A stretch of 64,000 bases of DNA from Agrostemma githago (lineage: Eukaryota; Streptophyta; Magnoliopsida; Caryophyllales; Caryophyllaceae), in NCBI GenBank assembly GCA_958450325.1, contig OY288245.1, positions 66,327,441 to 66,391,440 of the forward strand, read 5' to 3'. The position numbers and the translations under genes are program-made. Below are positions 33,728 through 42,830 of this stretch, one piece after another. Under the pieces are notes generated by a model that saw only the letters and a program-made list of their open reading frames with translations, made no database searches and was not told the DNA's origin. Each line of letters begins with the position of its first letter. Within the stretch, counting starts at the first letter, position 1.

Positions 33728-36700
33728 ATGACTAAGGACTCAATTGATCAACTGAACACCGCATTGACCAAGATCCAAGAACAGCTCGACCAAATCAGGG
33801 GCGACCAGATCGCCATTGTCACCCGGGTTAGTGCCATAGAACAGGACAAGCCAAAGGGTGAAGATGAAGCTCATGGGCCTTTAGCCCAATTGACTAGCGC
33901 AGTCCTTAAACTGCAAGAGCAAGTCCATTTGACGACCCACAACTCGATCCATACGGAGAATGCCCGAACCTATTCTCCCCTGACCGATCAACTGCCTGCC
34001 AATCTCAACTTGACAGGCCTCCCAATGTTCGACGGAACCGAAGACTCGGTATTACATATCCGGGCCTTCAAGGAGTTTATGGCCCTAAAAGGAGTCAAAT
34101 CGGATATGTTCAAACATCTGTTTGCCTCCTCGCTAGAGAAGCACCCAAAAGCTTGGTTCTATAAGCTCGACGCCAAGAAATACAAAACTTGGGACGATGT
34201 CGCAACGGAGTTCGCCCGAAACTATGCGGACAATGCGGAAATCCAGACAACCATGCGTACTCTGGAGGTCATGGCCCAAGAGCCGAAGGAGGGTTTCACC
34301 AAATACCTCCAAAGGCGGAGGGCCGAAAGTGTCAAGCTGGTCGACAAGCCCAGCGAAAAAGTATTAGTGGAGGCCTTTGTGAAAAATCTCCTCCCATCTT
34401 ACCGGATCCATCTCCGGTACGCTATCATACCCAATTTCGCCACCTTAACCGAAATGGGTACGAGAATCGAAGACGACTTAAGGTTAGAGAGCCTTACTAA
34501 GGCCTCTACAAAGGGTTATCAAGGAGCCAGTTCATCTTCCGGTAAGCCCGCAACTACAAGTGCGGCCCGAAGTATCTTCGACGAGGTTAATTTGCTAGAC
34601 ACCTCGACCAAAAAGAACACTCCAGCCCGAGTATTCACGGACATAGGGACTACTTATGCCGACGCCTTACAAAGGCTATCTTCTAAAGGCCTAATTCAAC
34701 CCATAGGCCCAATGCCAGAGGTCCCTGTCGAGAAACGGTCCAAAAGCTACAACGCACAGGCCTATTGCCGCTATCACCAAGGCAACGGGCATGACACCGA
34801 AAAATGCTGGAAATTAAAGCATCTCATTCAAGATCTGATCGAGAGTGGGAAGATACCGTTACCCAGCGACAAGCCCAGTAACAAAAACAACCCTCTTGCT
34901 ACTCATGCCATTTCTGCTGGAGAAATAATCGATTGTACTCATCTCATTTCCCCTTTCATTCCTCAAATCAACGGGATATGGAATGACGATGAAGATGATG
35001 TTTATCTGACCAAGGGGGAGACTGTCCCCATCACGGCCGAAGAAATCCGGAAGGCCAAAACCAAGGCCCTAACCGGTACTCATGTCATCACGGCCGGATC
35101 TTCAACCCCGGGATCCGTCACTGAACCCGCCAAGACGGACTCCATACTCGAGGAACCAGACACTAACACGGCCCTAGTCAAGCAACTGAAGAGGGTCCGA
35201 ACTGATCTTACCATATGGCAGCTTCTGGTCAGTTCTCAGAAACATCGGGCATCACTTACTAAAGCTCTCGATGAGATCAAGGTGGACTCGTCGGTTACCC
35301 CCGCTGAAATGGTAGCCACCATCCTGCCTCACCTCAAAGGCAAATCCAAAGAAGAAGGCCCGCTTATCACCTTCTCTGAGTCCGATCTACCACCATTTGG
35401 GGCTACCCACAACCTAGCCCTATATATTACGGTGATTTGCCGGGGCAAATATCTACCCATGACCCTAATCGATGACGGGTCAGCTGTAAACGTCCTTCCT
35501 TTAAGGACTGCTAGGGCTCTCGGCATTACCGAGACCGACTATCTTCCTACTGCACAAACTATCCAGGCCTTTGATGGAAGCCCGAAATCAGTTGCTGGGG
35601 CTGTCAGACTAGCCATCATAACCGGCCCAATCGAAAAAGAACTAGAATTTCAAGTGATCGATGTTACCTCATCGTTCAATCTGCTACTCGGAAGGCCTTG
35701 GATCCACGCAGTCAAGGCCGTATCCTCCACTCTTCATAGAAAGGTCAAGTTACCTTTACAAGACGGGGTCATCACACTTGAAGCCACTCCAATAGCCGTG
35801 TCAAGCTGCAACACGGCCGGTTCAATCGACCCGCGAGGATTCAACTTCGTGGGAATGATCGATGAAGAATATCTTTTTAGGCCCTATTTCACAACCAGCA
35901 TCGACAAAATGCTGCAGAATTTGGGTTACTTACCGGGGGCTACTTCAAGGCCTGGTCTCCCGGCAGGCAAGATCATCGATGTCTTAAATAACGAAGAACC
36001 GAAATTCGGCTTGAGATATGCTTTAACCCCGGAAAATGTGGTCCGGGCCGGCATCCAGAAGGCCTGCAACGTCCTCAAGGGCTCCTACAGCCCGAAACTC
36101 AACTTCGTCACTCCAGTATTCGGAGCTGTCCAAACAGGCCTTTACCAGCCCGCTATAACCTATTCTGAGGTCAATTTCATCCCAGATGATATCTTCACTC
36201 TCATCCAGGCTGAATCAAAAGAAGATTCAAACCAAGCTGAGCCCATGCTGGGGCTCTTGTTCGGGGAAAGCAAGATAATTCCTACCCCTAAGGAGGAATT
36301 AGTCAACCTGATCCTCCATAGCAATAAATTCGATCCGACCAAGCTGATCTCTGAAGTAGGTGCTGACACTGGAAAGCGGGCTTGGAGGAAGACAATCAAA
36401 TGGACCGACAGCGAGGGCCGAGTCTACAAGCTCACTACCGGCGAAGGAGACATGCAAGACGACGAGTCCGAATCCGAGTCTGAGTCAGAGTCAGAGTCGG
36501 AGTCTGAGTCTAAGTCTAGAGGGTCCAGTACTAGGGTCGAGTCTGTAACCCCTTTCCCTTCGAGCATTCCTCTGGGAGTCTCGGAGTCTGTCCCGAGAGC
36601 ACTCCCCATACCGCCTCTGACCAGCGATCAGATGGCAGCTCTCTTCGAGCTATTTTCAAAACTTTCTATCAATAATAACGATAACCGTTCTGCTTACGAC

Positions 36701-39700
36701 TTGTCTTATTTTCAAAACATTTTCAAAAACTTTACTTGCAATGACATTGAGAAACCCGACGAACAGGTACCATTACCTCAGCATCTAGTCGAGCAACTCG
36801 AACAAAGAGAGTCCCGAGATCCGGTGATCGAAGAAACCGATTCCATCAATCTGGGAACCCCTTTAGAGCCTCAGATGCTTAAGTTAGGTTTATCCTTAGA
36901 CCCCGAGGAGAAGCAACAATTTACGGAGCTCCTCCACGAATTCAAAGACGTCTTCGCATGGTCCTACAAGGACATGCCGGGAATAGACCGGGAGATAGCC
37001 GAACACCGTATACCTATCAAAGACAGGTGTAAACCGGTAAAACAAAAGCTCCGAAGAATGAGGCCCGAATGGTCTCTCAAAGTCAAAGAAGAAGTCGACA
37101 AACAATTCAAAGCGGGCTTTATCCAAGTGTCTGAATATCCAGACTGGGTCGCAAATATCGTGCCAGTACCCAAGAAAGACGGAAAGGTACGAGTTTGTGT
37201 AGACTTCCGGGACCTTAATAAGGCCAGCCCAAAAGACGATTTTCCGTTGCCACACATCGACATACTGGTGGACAACACGGCCGACCATGCCCTTCTATCT
37301 TTTATGGACGGGTATGCCGGATACAATCAGATCAAAATGGCAAAAGAAGACATGAGTAAGACCACCTTCACTACACCTTGGGGGACTTACTGTTACACCG
37401 TTATGCCATTTGGGCTTATCAACGCCGGTGCCACTTATCAACGGACCGCCACTACCTTGTTACATGACATGATGCACAAGGAAGTGGAAGTCTACGTGGA
37501 CGATATGATAGTCAAGTCCAAAGAACGAAACGGGTATATTCCGGCCCTTAGGAAGTTCTTCACCCGACTACGCAAGTATAACATGAGACTGAACCCTCAA
37601 AAATGCAGCTTTGGGGTAACATCCGGTAAACTATTGGGCCATATCGTCAGCCAGCGCGGCATCGAGGTTGACCCAGCCAAAATCAAGGCCATTACCGAGA
37701 TGCGGCCACCTAAAACCGAAAAGGAAATTAGAGGGTTTCTCGGGAAAGTCCAATATATCAGCAGGTTCATTTCGAAGCTAACCATGGTATGTGAGCCCAT
37801 TTTCAAAAAACTGAAGATAGGAGAACGGGTACTATGGGACGACAAATGTCAAACATCTTTCGATAAAATCAAAGAGATTCTGTCATCTCCGCCGGTATTA
37901 ATGCCACCTCAACACGGTTTGCCTTTGTCGTTATACTTGACAACGACTGAGACAGCCATGGGGGCTATGCTAGCCCAGACAGTCAACTCAGAAGAACGAG
38001 CCATTTACTACATCAGTAAAAAGTTCCTAGAGTACGAATGCAAATACACGATGCTCGAAAAGACGTGTCTAGCTCTAGTTTGGGCCACTAAAAAGCTCCG
38101 ACATTACATGCTTAGCCACGAAGTTCACGTACTATCAAGAATGGATCCAATCAAGTATCTGTTCGAAAAGCCCATTCTCAACGGTAGAATATCTAGATGG
38201 ACTTTAATGCTAGCTGAGTTCGACCTCAAGTTCGTACCATTAAAAGCCATCAAGGGCCGGGTAGTAGCCGAATTCCTCGCCGATAGCCCGGTACCTGAAG
38301 AGGGACATACCGATACTTGGGCCTTCCCTGACGAAGATATATTCCATACCGACACAGAAACATGGGATCTATATTTTGATGGAGCATCCAACTTTCGAGG
38401 ATTTGGTGTCGGGATTTTGCTGATCTCACCACAAGGAGAGCACACCCCGTTATCCATCAAGTTAGACTTCGACGTAACTAATAACACAGCCGAATACGAA
38501 GCATGCATTCACGGGTTGCAAGCCGCCGCTGATTTAGGAGTAACAAACCTCCGGGTCCACGGTGACTCATCATTAGTCATTAATCAAGCACTCCAGAAAT
38601 GGAAAACTCGGAACGCAAATCTCGTAGCTTACCAAGCGCGAGTAAGGGTTCTCGAAAAGCAGTTTCAAAGGGTGGAATACATTTATCTGCCCCGGGAAGA
38701 AAACCAGTTTGCAGATGCACTATCCAAGTTAGCATCTTTACTGAACATCCCGGAACATCTGACTAGCATGCCGATTTGCGTCGAAAGACGGTCCGAGCCG
38801 GCATATATCAACGCTATCCAAGACATCGAAATAACCGACCCAGAACCTTGGTACCAGGCTGTTCTTACCTACTTGACGTCAGGAGAATATCCTCCGGGAT
38901 CTGAAAACCGGGCCAAGAAGGCCCTACGAAGATGGGCCACTCAGTTCATCCGCACGAACGATGGACAGTTATACAAAAAAACAGCACAGGGGGCTTTACT
39001 CCTATGCATCGACAAAACACAGGCCGAAAAGGTCATGGCCGAGGTACACGATGGCGAGAACGGCCCGCATATGAATGCCCATATGTTAGCTCGAAAAATC
39101 GCAAGACTCGGGTATTATTGGAATAGCATGGAAACCGACTGTCAGTTATACGTCAAGCACTGTCACAACTGTCATATTTTCGGCAATGTCCAACATATGC
39201 CGTCATCCCTATTATACACCATGACATCACCATGGCCATTCTCAACATGGGGAATTGATATAATCGGGAAAGTGAACCCGTCCGGCACGGGAGGTCACTG
39301 CTTCATTCTAGTGGCTATTGACTATTTTACTAAATGGGTCGAAGCCGAGTCATATCGTGTCTTGAACGCCAAGCACGTTGCAAAATTTATCCAAGATAAA
39401 ATTATATGCCGATACGGGATCCCGCACGAATTCATAAGTGATCACGGGACCCATTTCCAAGCTGAAACCGCTACTTTGCTAGCAAAATATAAAATTCAAA
39501 GGCATATGTCATCACCTTACCGTCCCCAAACAAACGGAGCGGTAGAGGCAGCAAATAAAACCATTGTCACCATACTTAAAAAGATGGCATATAATTACCG
39601 AGATTGGCCCGATAAAATTCCTTTCGCTTTATGGGGATACCGGACGTCAATCCGAACCGCAACCGGAGCAACTCCATACTATCTGACGTATGGGATGGAG

Positions 39701-40099
39701 GCGGTCCAGCCCGTCGAGCTTGAGGTACCATCTCTAAGGATTTTACTCGAAAGTCAAGTACCTGAAGCAGATTGGGTTCAAGCCCGATACGACTCGTTGA
39801 TTCTTTTAGACGAACGACGATCTCGAGCCCTTAACAACATCCAGATATATCAAAAAAGGATAAAACGGGCTTTCAACAAAAGGGTTAGGCCCAGAAACAT
39901 CAAAGAGGGCGATCTAGTCTTAAAATCTGTCCGGGCTTTGTTACCAGTCGACCCAAGGGGAAAATTCAAACCTAATTGGGCCGGACCCTATCTAGTGAAG
40001 AAGGTTTTGTCAGGAGGAGCCGTAATGCTGACAGACTTGGATGGGAATGAATTCATCAACCCAACCAACTTGGACCAGCTGAAGCGCTACTACCCCTAA
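33728..40099 (+). CDS. gag-pol: Gag-Pol polyprotein, intact, Tat lineage
   Basis: The single frame has 2123 codons. ATG 33728 (MTKDSIDQ) is preferred to an upstream TTG and aligns with the Gag start of the related element. Order: Gag core at residues ~108-240; zinc-knuckle-like C-x2-H...GHDTEKC at ~345; aspartic protease with the DDGSAVNVLP motif at ~580; a Ser/Glu-repeat linker at ~915-930; reverse transcriptase at ~1100-1270 with YVDD at ~1255; RNase H at ~1390-1500; a second RNase H (LYFDGAS, EYEA, GDSSLV, ADALSKLA) at ~1545-1680; integrase with an H-H-C-C finger at ~1773-1820 and a D,D,E core (GIDIIG ~1841, SDHGTHF ~1904, VEAANK ~1938); and a C-terminal tail. No stop or frameshift is present, so all activities may be functional. 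Confidence 0.95.
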   Translation: MTKDSIDQLNTALTKIQEQLDQIRGDQIAIVTRVSAIEQDKPKGEDEAHGPLAQLTSAVLKLQEQVHLTTHNSIHTENARTYSPLTDQLPANLNLTGLPMFDGTEDSVLHIRAFKEFMALKGVKSDMFKHLFASSLEKHPKAWFYKLDAKKYKTWDDVATEFARNYADNAEIQTTMRTLEVMAQEPKEGFTKYLQRRRAESVKLVDKPSEKVLVEAFVKNLLPSYRIHLRYAIIPNFATLTEMGTRIEDDLRLESLTKASTKGYQGASSSSGKPATTSAARSIFDEVNLLDTSTKKNTPARVFTDIGTTYADALQRLSSKGLIQPIGPMPEVPVEKRSKSYNAQAYCRYHQGNGHDTEKCWKLKHLIQDLIESGKIPLPSDKPSNKNNPLATHAISAGEIIDCTHLISPFIPQINGIWNDDEDDVYLTKGETVPITAEEIRKAKTKALTGTHVITAGSSTPGSVTEPAKTDSILEEPDTNTALVKQLKRVRTDLTIWQLLVSSQKHRASLTKALDEIKVDSSVTPAEMVATILPHLKGKSKEEGPLITFSESDLPPFGATHNLALYITVICRGKYLPMTLIDDGSAVNVLPLRTARALGITETDYLPTAQTIQAFDGSPKSVAGAVRLAIITGPIEKELEFQVIDVTSSFNLLLGRPWIHAVKAVSSTLHRKVKLPLQDGVITLEATPIAVSSCNTAGSIDPRGFNFVGMIDEEYLFRPYFTTSIDKMLQNLGYLPGATSRPGLPAGKIIDVLNNEEPKFGLRYALTPENVVRAGIQKACNVLKGSYSPKLNFVTPVFGAVQTGLYQPAITYSEVNFIPDDIFTLIQAESKEDSNQAEPMLGLLFGESKIIPTPKEELVNLILHSNKFDPTKLISEVGADTGKRAWRKTIKWTDSEGRVYKLTTGEGDMQDDESESESESESESESESKSRGSSTRVESVTPFPSSIPLGVSESVPRALPIPPLTSDQMAALFELFSKLSINNNDNRSAYDLSYFQNIFKNFTCNDIEKPDEQVPLPQHLVEQLEQRESRDPVIEETDSINLGTPLEPQMLKLGLSLDPEEKQQFTELLHEFKDVFAWSYKDMPGIDREIAEHRIPIKDRCKPVKQKLRRMRPEWSLKVKEEVDKQFKAGFIQVSEYPDWVANIVPVPKKDGKVRVCVDFRDLNKASPKDDFPLPHIDILVDNTADHALLSFMDGYAGYNQIKMAKEDMSKTTFTTPWGTYCYTVMPFGLINAGATYQRTATTLLHDMMHKEVEVYVDDMIVKSKERNGYIPALRKFFTRLRKYNMRLNPQKCSFGVTSGKLLGHIVSQRGIEVDPAKIKAITEMRPPKTEKEIRGFLGKVQYISRFISKLTMVCEPIFKKLKIGERVLWDDKCQTSFDKIKEILSSPPVLMPPQHGLPLSLYLTTTETAMGAMLAQTVNSEERAIYYISKKFLEYECKYTMLEKTCLALVWATKKLRHYMLSHEVHVLSRMDPIKYLFEKPILNGRISRWTLMLAEFDLKFVPLKAIKGRVVAEFLADSPVPEEGHTDTWAFPDEDIFHTDTETWDLYFDGASNFRGFGVGILLISPQGEHTPLSIKLDFDVTNNTAEYEACIHGLQAAADLGVTNLRVHGDSSLVINQALQKWKTRNANLVAYQARVRVLEKQFQRVEYIYLPREENQFADALSKLASLLNIPEHLTSMPICVERRSEPAYINAIQDIEITDPEPWYQAVLTYLTSGEYPPGSENRAKKALRRWATQFIRTNDGQLYKKTAQGALLLCIDKTQAEKVMAEVHDGENGPHMNAHMLARKIARLGYYWNSMETDCQLYVKHCHNCHIFGNVQHMPSSLLYTMTSPWPFSTWGIDIIGKVNPSGTGGHCFILVAIDYFTKWVEAESYRVLNAKHVAKFIQDKIICRYGIPHEFISDHGTHFQAETATLLAKYKIQRHMSSPYRPQTNGAVEAANKTIVTILKKMAYNYRDWPDKIPFALWGYRTSIRTATGATPYYLTYGMEAVQPVELEVPSLRILLESQVPEADWVQARYDSLILLDERRSRALNNIQIYQKRIKRAFNKRVRPRNIKEGDLVLKSVRALLPVDPRGKFKPNWAGPYLVKKVLSGGAVMLTDLDGNEFINPTNLDQLKRYYP
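36460..36520 (+). repeat. GAGTCN repeat encoding Ser/Glu linker
   Basis: About ten hexamers of GAGTCN encode alternating Glu and Ser between protease and reverse transcriptase. A related array survives in the Gag-only element at 22340-22395 (minus). Confidence 0.85.
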
Positions 40100-40250
40100 C
40101 CTTATCTCAATGTCATTTGCTAAAAATTTATCTTTTTATACAAAATTTTCAAAAATTAAACAAGTCAATGAGTTAGGATTACTGATCCTACTGTCGCACA
40201 TCTCGAACTAATAGTCTTGATGTATTTCGAAGATTGCAAAAATCTATGTC

Positions 40251-40320
40251 TGAACTACGGTCGGTTTGATTCCACTAATCGTGGATACGTAGGCAACCCC
40301 TCAAAAGGGTACAACCACTG
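40251..40320 (+). other. Conserved post-pol motif
   Basis: GAACTACGG, GGTTTGATT and GGATACGTAGGCAACC follow in order about 150 bp after the pol stop, matching 20643-20718 (minus) of the Gag-only element. Its role is unknown; 3' processing, packaging or strand-transfer functions are possible. Confidence 0.7.
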
Positions 40321-40453
40321 CAATAACGAAAAGACAGGAACGGTTTTCACTAATATGTCTTTTATTATTTCAAAAAAATGCCTCACGCAAAAAAATAAAT
40401 CACAAAAATCACACAAAAATAGTAGTAATATTTAAATAATAAAATCTAAAAGA

Positions 40454-42209
40454 CTACTCGCACATTTTTCCCTTCCCCTTATCTTTCGGGTCACGCGGAT
40501 CCCGGGGCCGGCGAGGCAGGGGCGAACGTTCCCTAATCACGAGTGGGACTTCCTTTGCTCGAACCCGTTTCTTCGACTTCGGCTTCTCCGTCCTCTGCAC
40601 GGGTTCAATCCGAGCCCGGATGCGCTCGGGTAGTCTATCCCGAGGACCAAGTCGGTCCTTAGCTGCCAGTCTTGGACCAAGTCTCCTTTCTAAGTCCGTC
40701 TGGAGGCCCGTTTTCCCCCATATACCTTTAGAGCTGGACCCTTTAGTCAAAGTCTTGGTCTTCCCTTTTTGGCCTGACATCAATCGGACCATCGTAGCCG
40801 GAGTATCGCCATCATCAAAGAAGCCTCGATTATACTTAACCTGTTCTCGGCGCAGCAAGTCAAAGGCTTCGTCGGTCTTTAAAGCAGCACGGGCTTTAGC
40901 AGAATCGGCTCGGGTCCACTTCGTGTAGGAATCCGATACCCAGATCGAGGGAGAAGCTTTAGAAACGGGCCAAGTGTGCCGGGTATACCATCTTTGCGCC
41001 CAAATGTCACACATCACGTCCGTTAGCTGGGTAGATTCACTCACGACCGCTTCAATCTCTGGGATTCTCTGGGCCCGACCATATTGCCTAAGTATGCGAT
41101 CGGGATAAAGGTGAATCGTCTGCCTAAAAGATAGGATTAGATGATAACGGGCCCTATCTCGCAACTCTAATCCAGTCCAGGCATAAATAGGCCACCAAGG
41201 TACGGTCCAACGGATCAATGGGCCTCCATGGAAGGATAGCAGCTCGTCCCAGAATTTTTGGGTAGTAAGGCGAGAAAAGTCAACAGTCCGTCTTCTTGTC
41301 ATCACCTGATTTGGGCGATATCGACTTACGTCTAGAGGAGGATCCAGGATCGATAACCTCTCAAAAAGCCATAGCTGAAAAGTCAAAATTGCAAAAAAAG
41401 TCAATGTCGATTTTCGAAAAAAAAAAAAAAATCGCAAAATCGCAAAAATCGGAAAAAACCGAGAAAATCGAGAAAAGACGCGAAAACCGCGCAAAAATCA
41501 AAGACCCGAAAACTCGGAAATTGCAAAAAAACACAAAAATTGCGAAAATCAAGAAAAAAATCAGCCTACCTGTAGAAGACGGGTGCTACGAGACAGCTGA
41601 TCGATGGATCCTCTTACGATTATCTAAACCTTGGATAATCTCCCCGGTAATCAGCCAGGCTGGGCTGTGTTCGGTCTCCATTTGATCCGCTACAGAAAGA
41701 AGTCTAACATGGCCCATACAGGATAGCCAATCCAAGTGACCCTCGAAAGCATAAACATGGAGCATACAAAAAGTAAAGGCCCTACGGCTATATACCGGCC
41801 TGACCCGAACGTCATCTTGATTCATAAATTTTTCAGCCAGATCGATCAAGGAGACTGTATTTCCTTCTAGCATACGGGATACCTCCATATGAGAAAGCCC
41901 TAAAAATTCTCTTAATTTCCTCCTTGGATCACGAACTGAAAAGGGGATAGCAGGACGAAGAATAGGATTCCACCCTCCTACAGCAGCTATTTCCTCAGGA
42001 ATAGGACAGACTTCAGCTCGAGGAAACCTAAAGACATGAAAGGTATCATCCCAATAAGATAGGCAAGCATCCAAAAAGTGACGATCCACTTGCATCTGCC
42101 GAATAACGGATAACTGGGCAACGCCGTTTTGGTTCAGAATAACCTTGTCAGCATCTCTGAAGGTTCGGGACCAATCTTGCAGCATTCCGACTAATCGATC
42201 GATTCCCAT
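40454..42209 (-). CDS. Antisense gene in the Tat element (DUF7745/plant-mobile-domain-like)
   Basis: Two long minus-strand frames lie between pol and the 3' LTR. The first (42209-41586, 207 codons, ATG at 42209) contains FRFPRAEVCPIPEEIAAVGGW, typical of DUF7745 or plant-mobile-domain proteins. The second (41374-40454) continues with LWLFERLS, PWWPIYAW and YPDRILRQYGRAQRIPE, then a basic C-terminus (RPRDPRDPKDKGKGK). Between them lies about 200 nt that is U-rich on the minus strand and ends TTTTGACTTTTCAG, an intron with a good acceptor at 41375; its donor is not resolved. The frame stays open through much of the intron-like region, which would otherwise give an implausible Phe-rich stretch. 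A TATA box lies 107 bp upstream. The function is unknown; such antisense genes are known from Tat-group elements. Confidence 0.6.
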
Positions 42210-42315
42210 AATGAATTTCTAAAAAAAGAGGACTAAGTTTTTCAGAACTTATTTTTCTTAAAAGGTAGGAAGGGAGTTGTGAGAATTATGAATAAATTAT
42301 GAGCAGAGAGATGAG

Positions 42316-42323
42316 TATTTATA
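42316..42323 (-). promoter_or_regulatory. TATA box of the antisense gene
   Basis: TATAAATA on the minus strand, context GCTATAAATACTC, lies 107 bp upstream of the antisense start codon. It implies independent transcription toward pol. Confidence 0.6.
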
Positions 42324-42815
42324 GCATGAAATCGGATTCTCCTCCTCACTTTGGGATTCCTAATCCCATGGGATTTAGCATACAGGCCTTTAATCCTAGT
42401 ATCTAGCTAAGACATCCCGAGCATTCCTACTCCTTCTCAGAGTCAAAAAAAAAAATCTTTGATCCTTCAAAATTCTTCCATCCAAAAAATATTCAAAAAA
42501 TCTTCTTCAATTTTTTATTCCCCAGCACGAGTCATTTCTCCTAAAAATACGTTACATGCAAGCTTGGCATAAATTATTATACAGGACGACTCAAGCAAAA
42601 CCGTGCAAACAACTCCCCAGCGGCATAGGCTTATACGACAAGTCCGGTTCCCCACAGAGTTATCATCATCAAACTCAGGTACATTTCTAGTCTTCGGCCG
42701 GCGGGCCCTCCACGCAGGTCTAACGGACCTTAAACGACCCGACCGGAAGTCTGCCAGGTCTAAACTTTGATTTGCCTGGTAGCTTACTCTGACTTTCGCC
42801 TTGTCCAAGCCTCAG

Positions 42816-42830
42816 TCAGAGTGGGGGCTC
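42816..42830 (+). promoter_or_regulatory. Polypurine tract of the Tat-type element
   Basis: AGAGTGGGGGCTC directly precedes the 3' LTR, as in the Gag-only element. Confidence 0.8.

Noticed and set aside
32645..40099. Classical Ogre element with an intron between protease and RT
   Set aside because: The frame is continuous through this region and needs no splicing, so only the broader Tat group is named.
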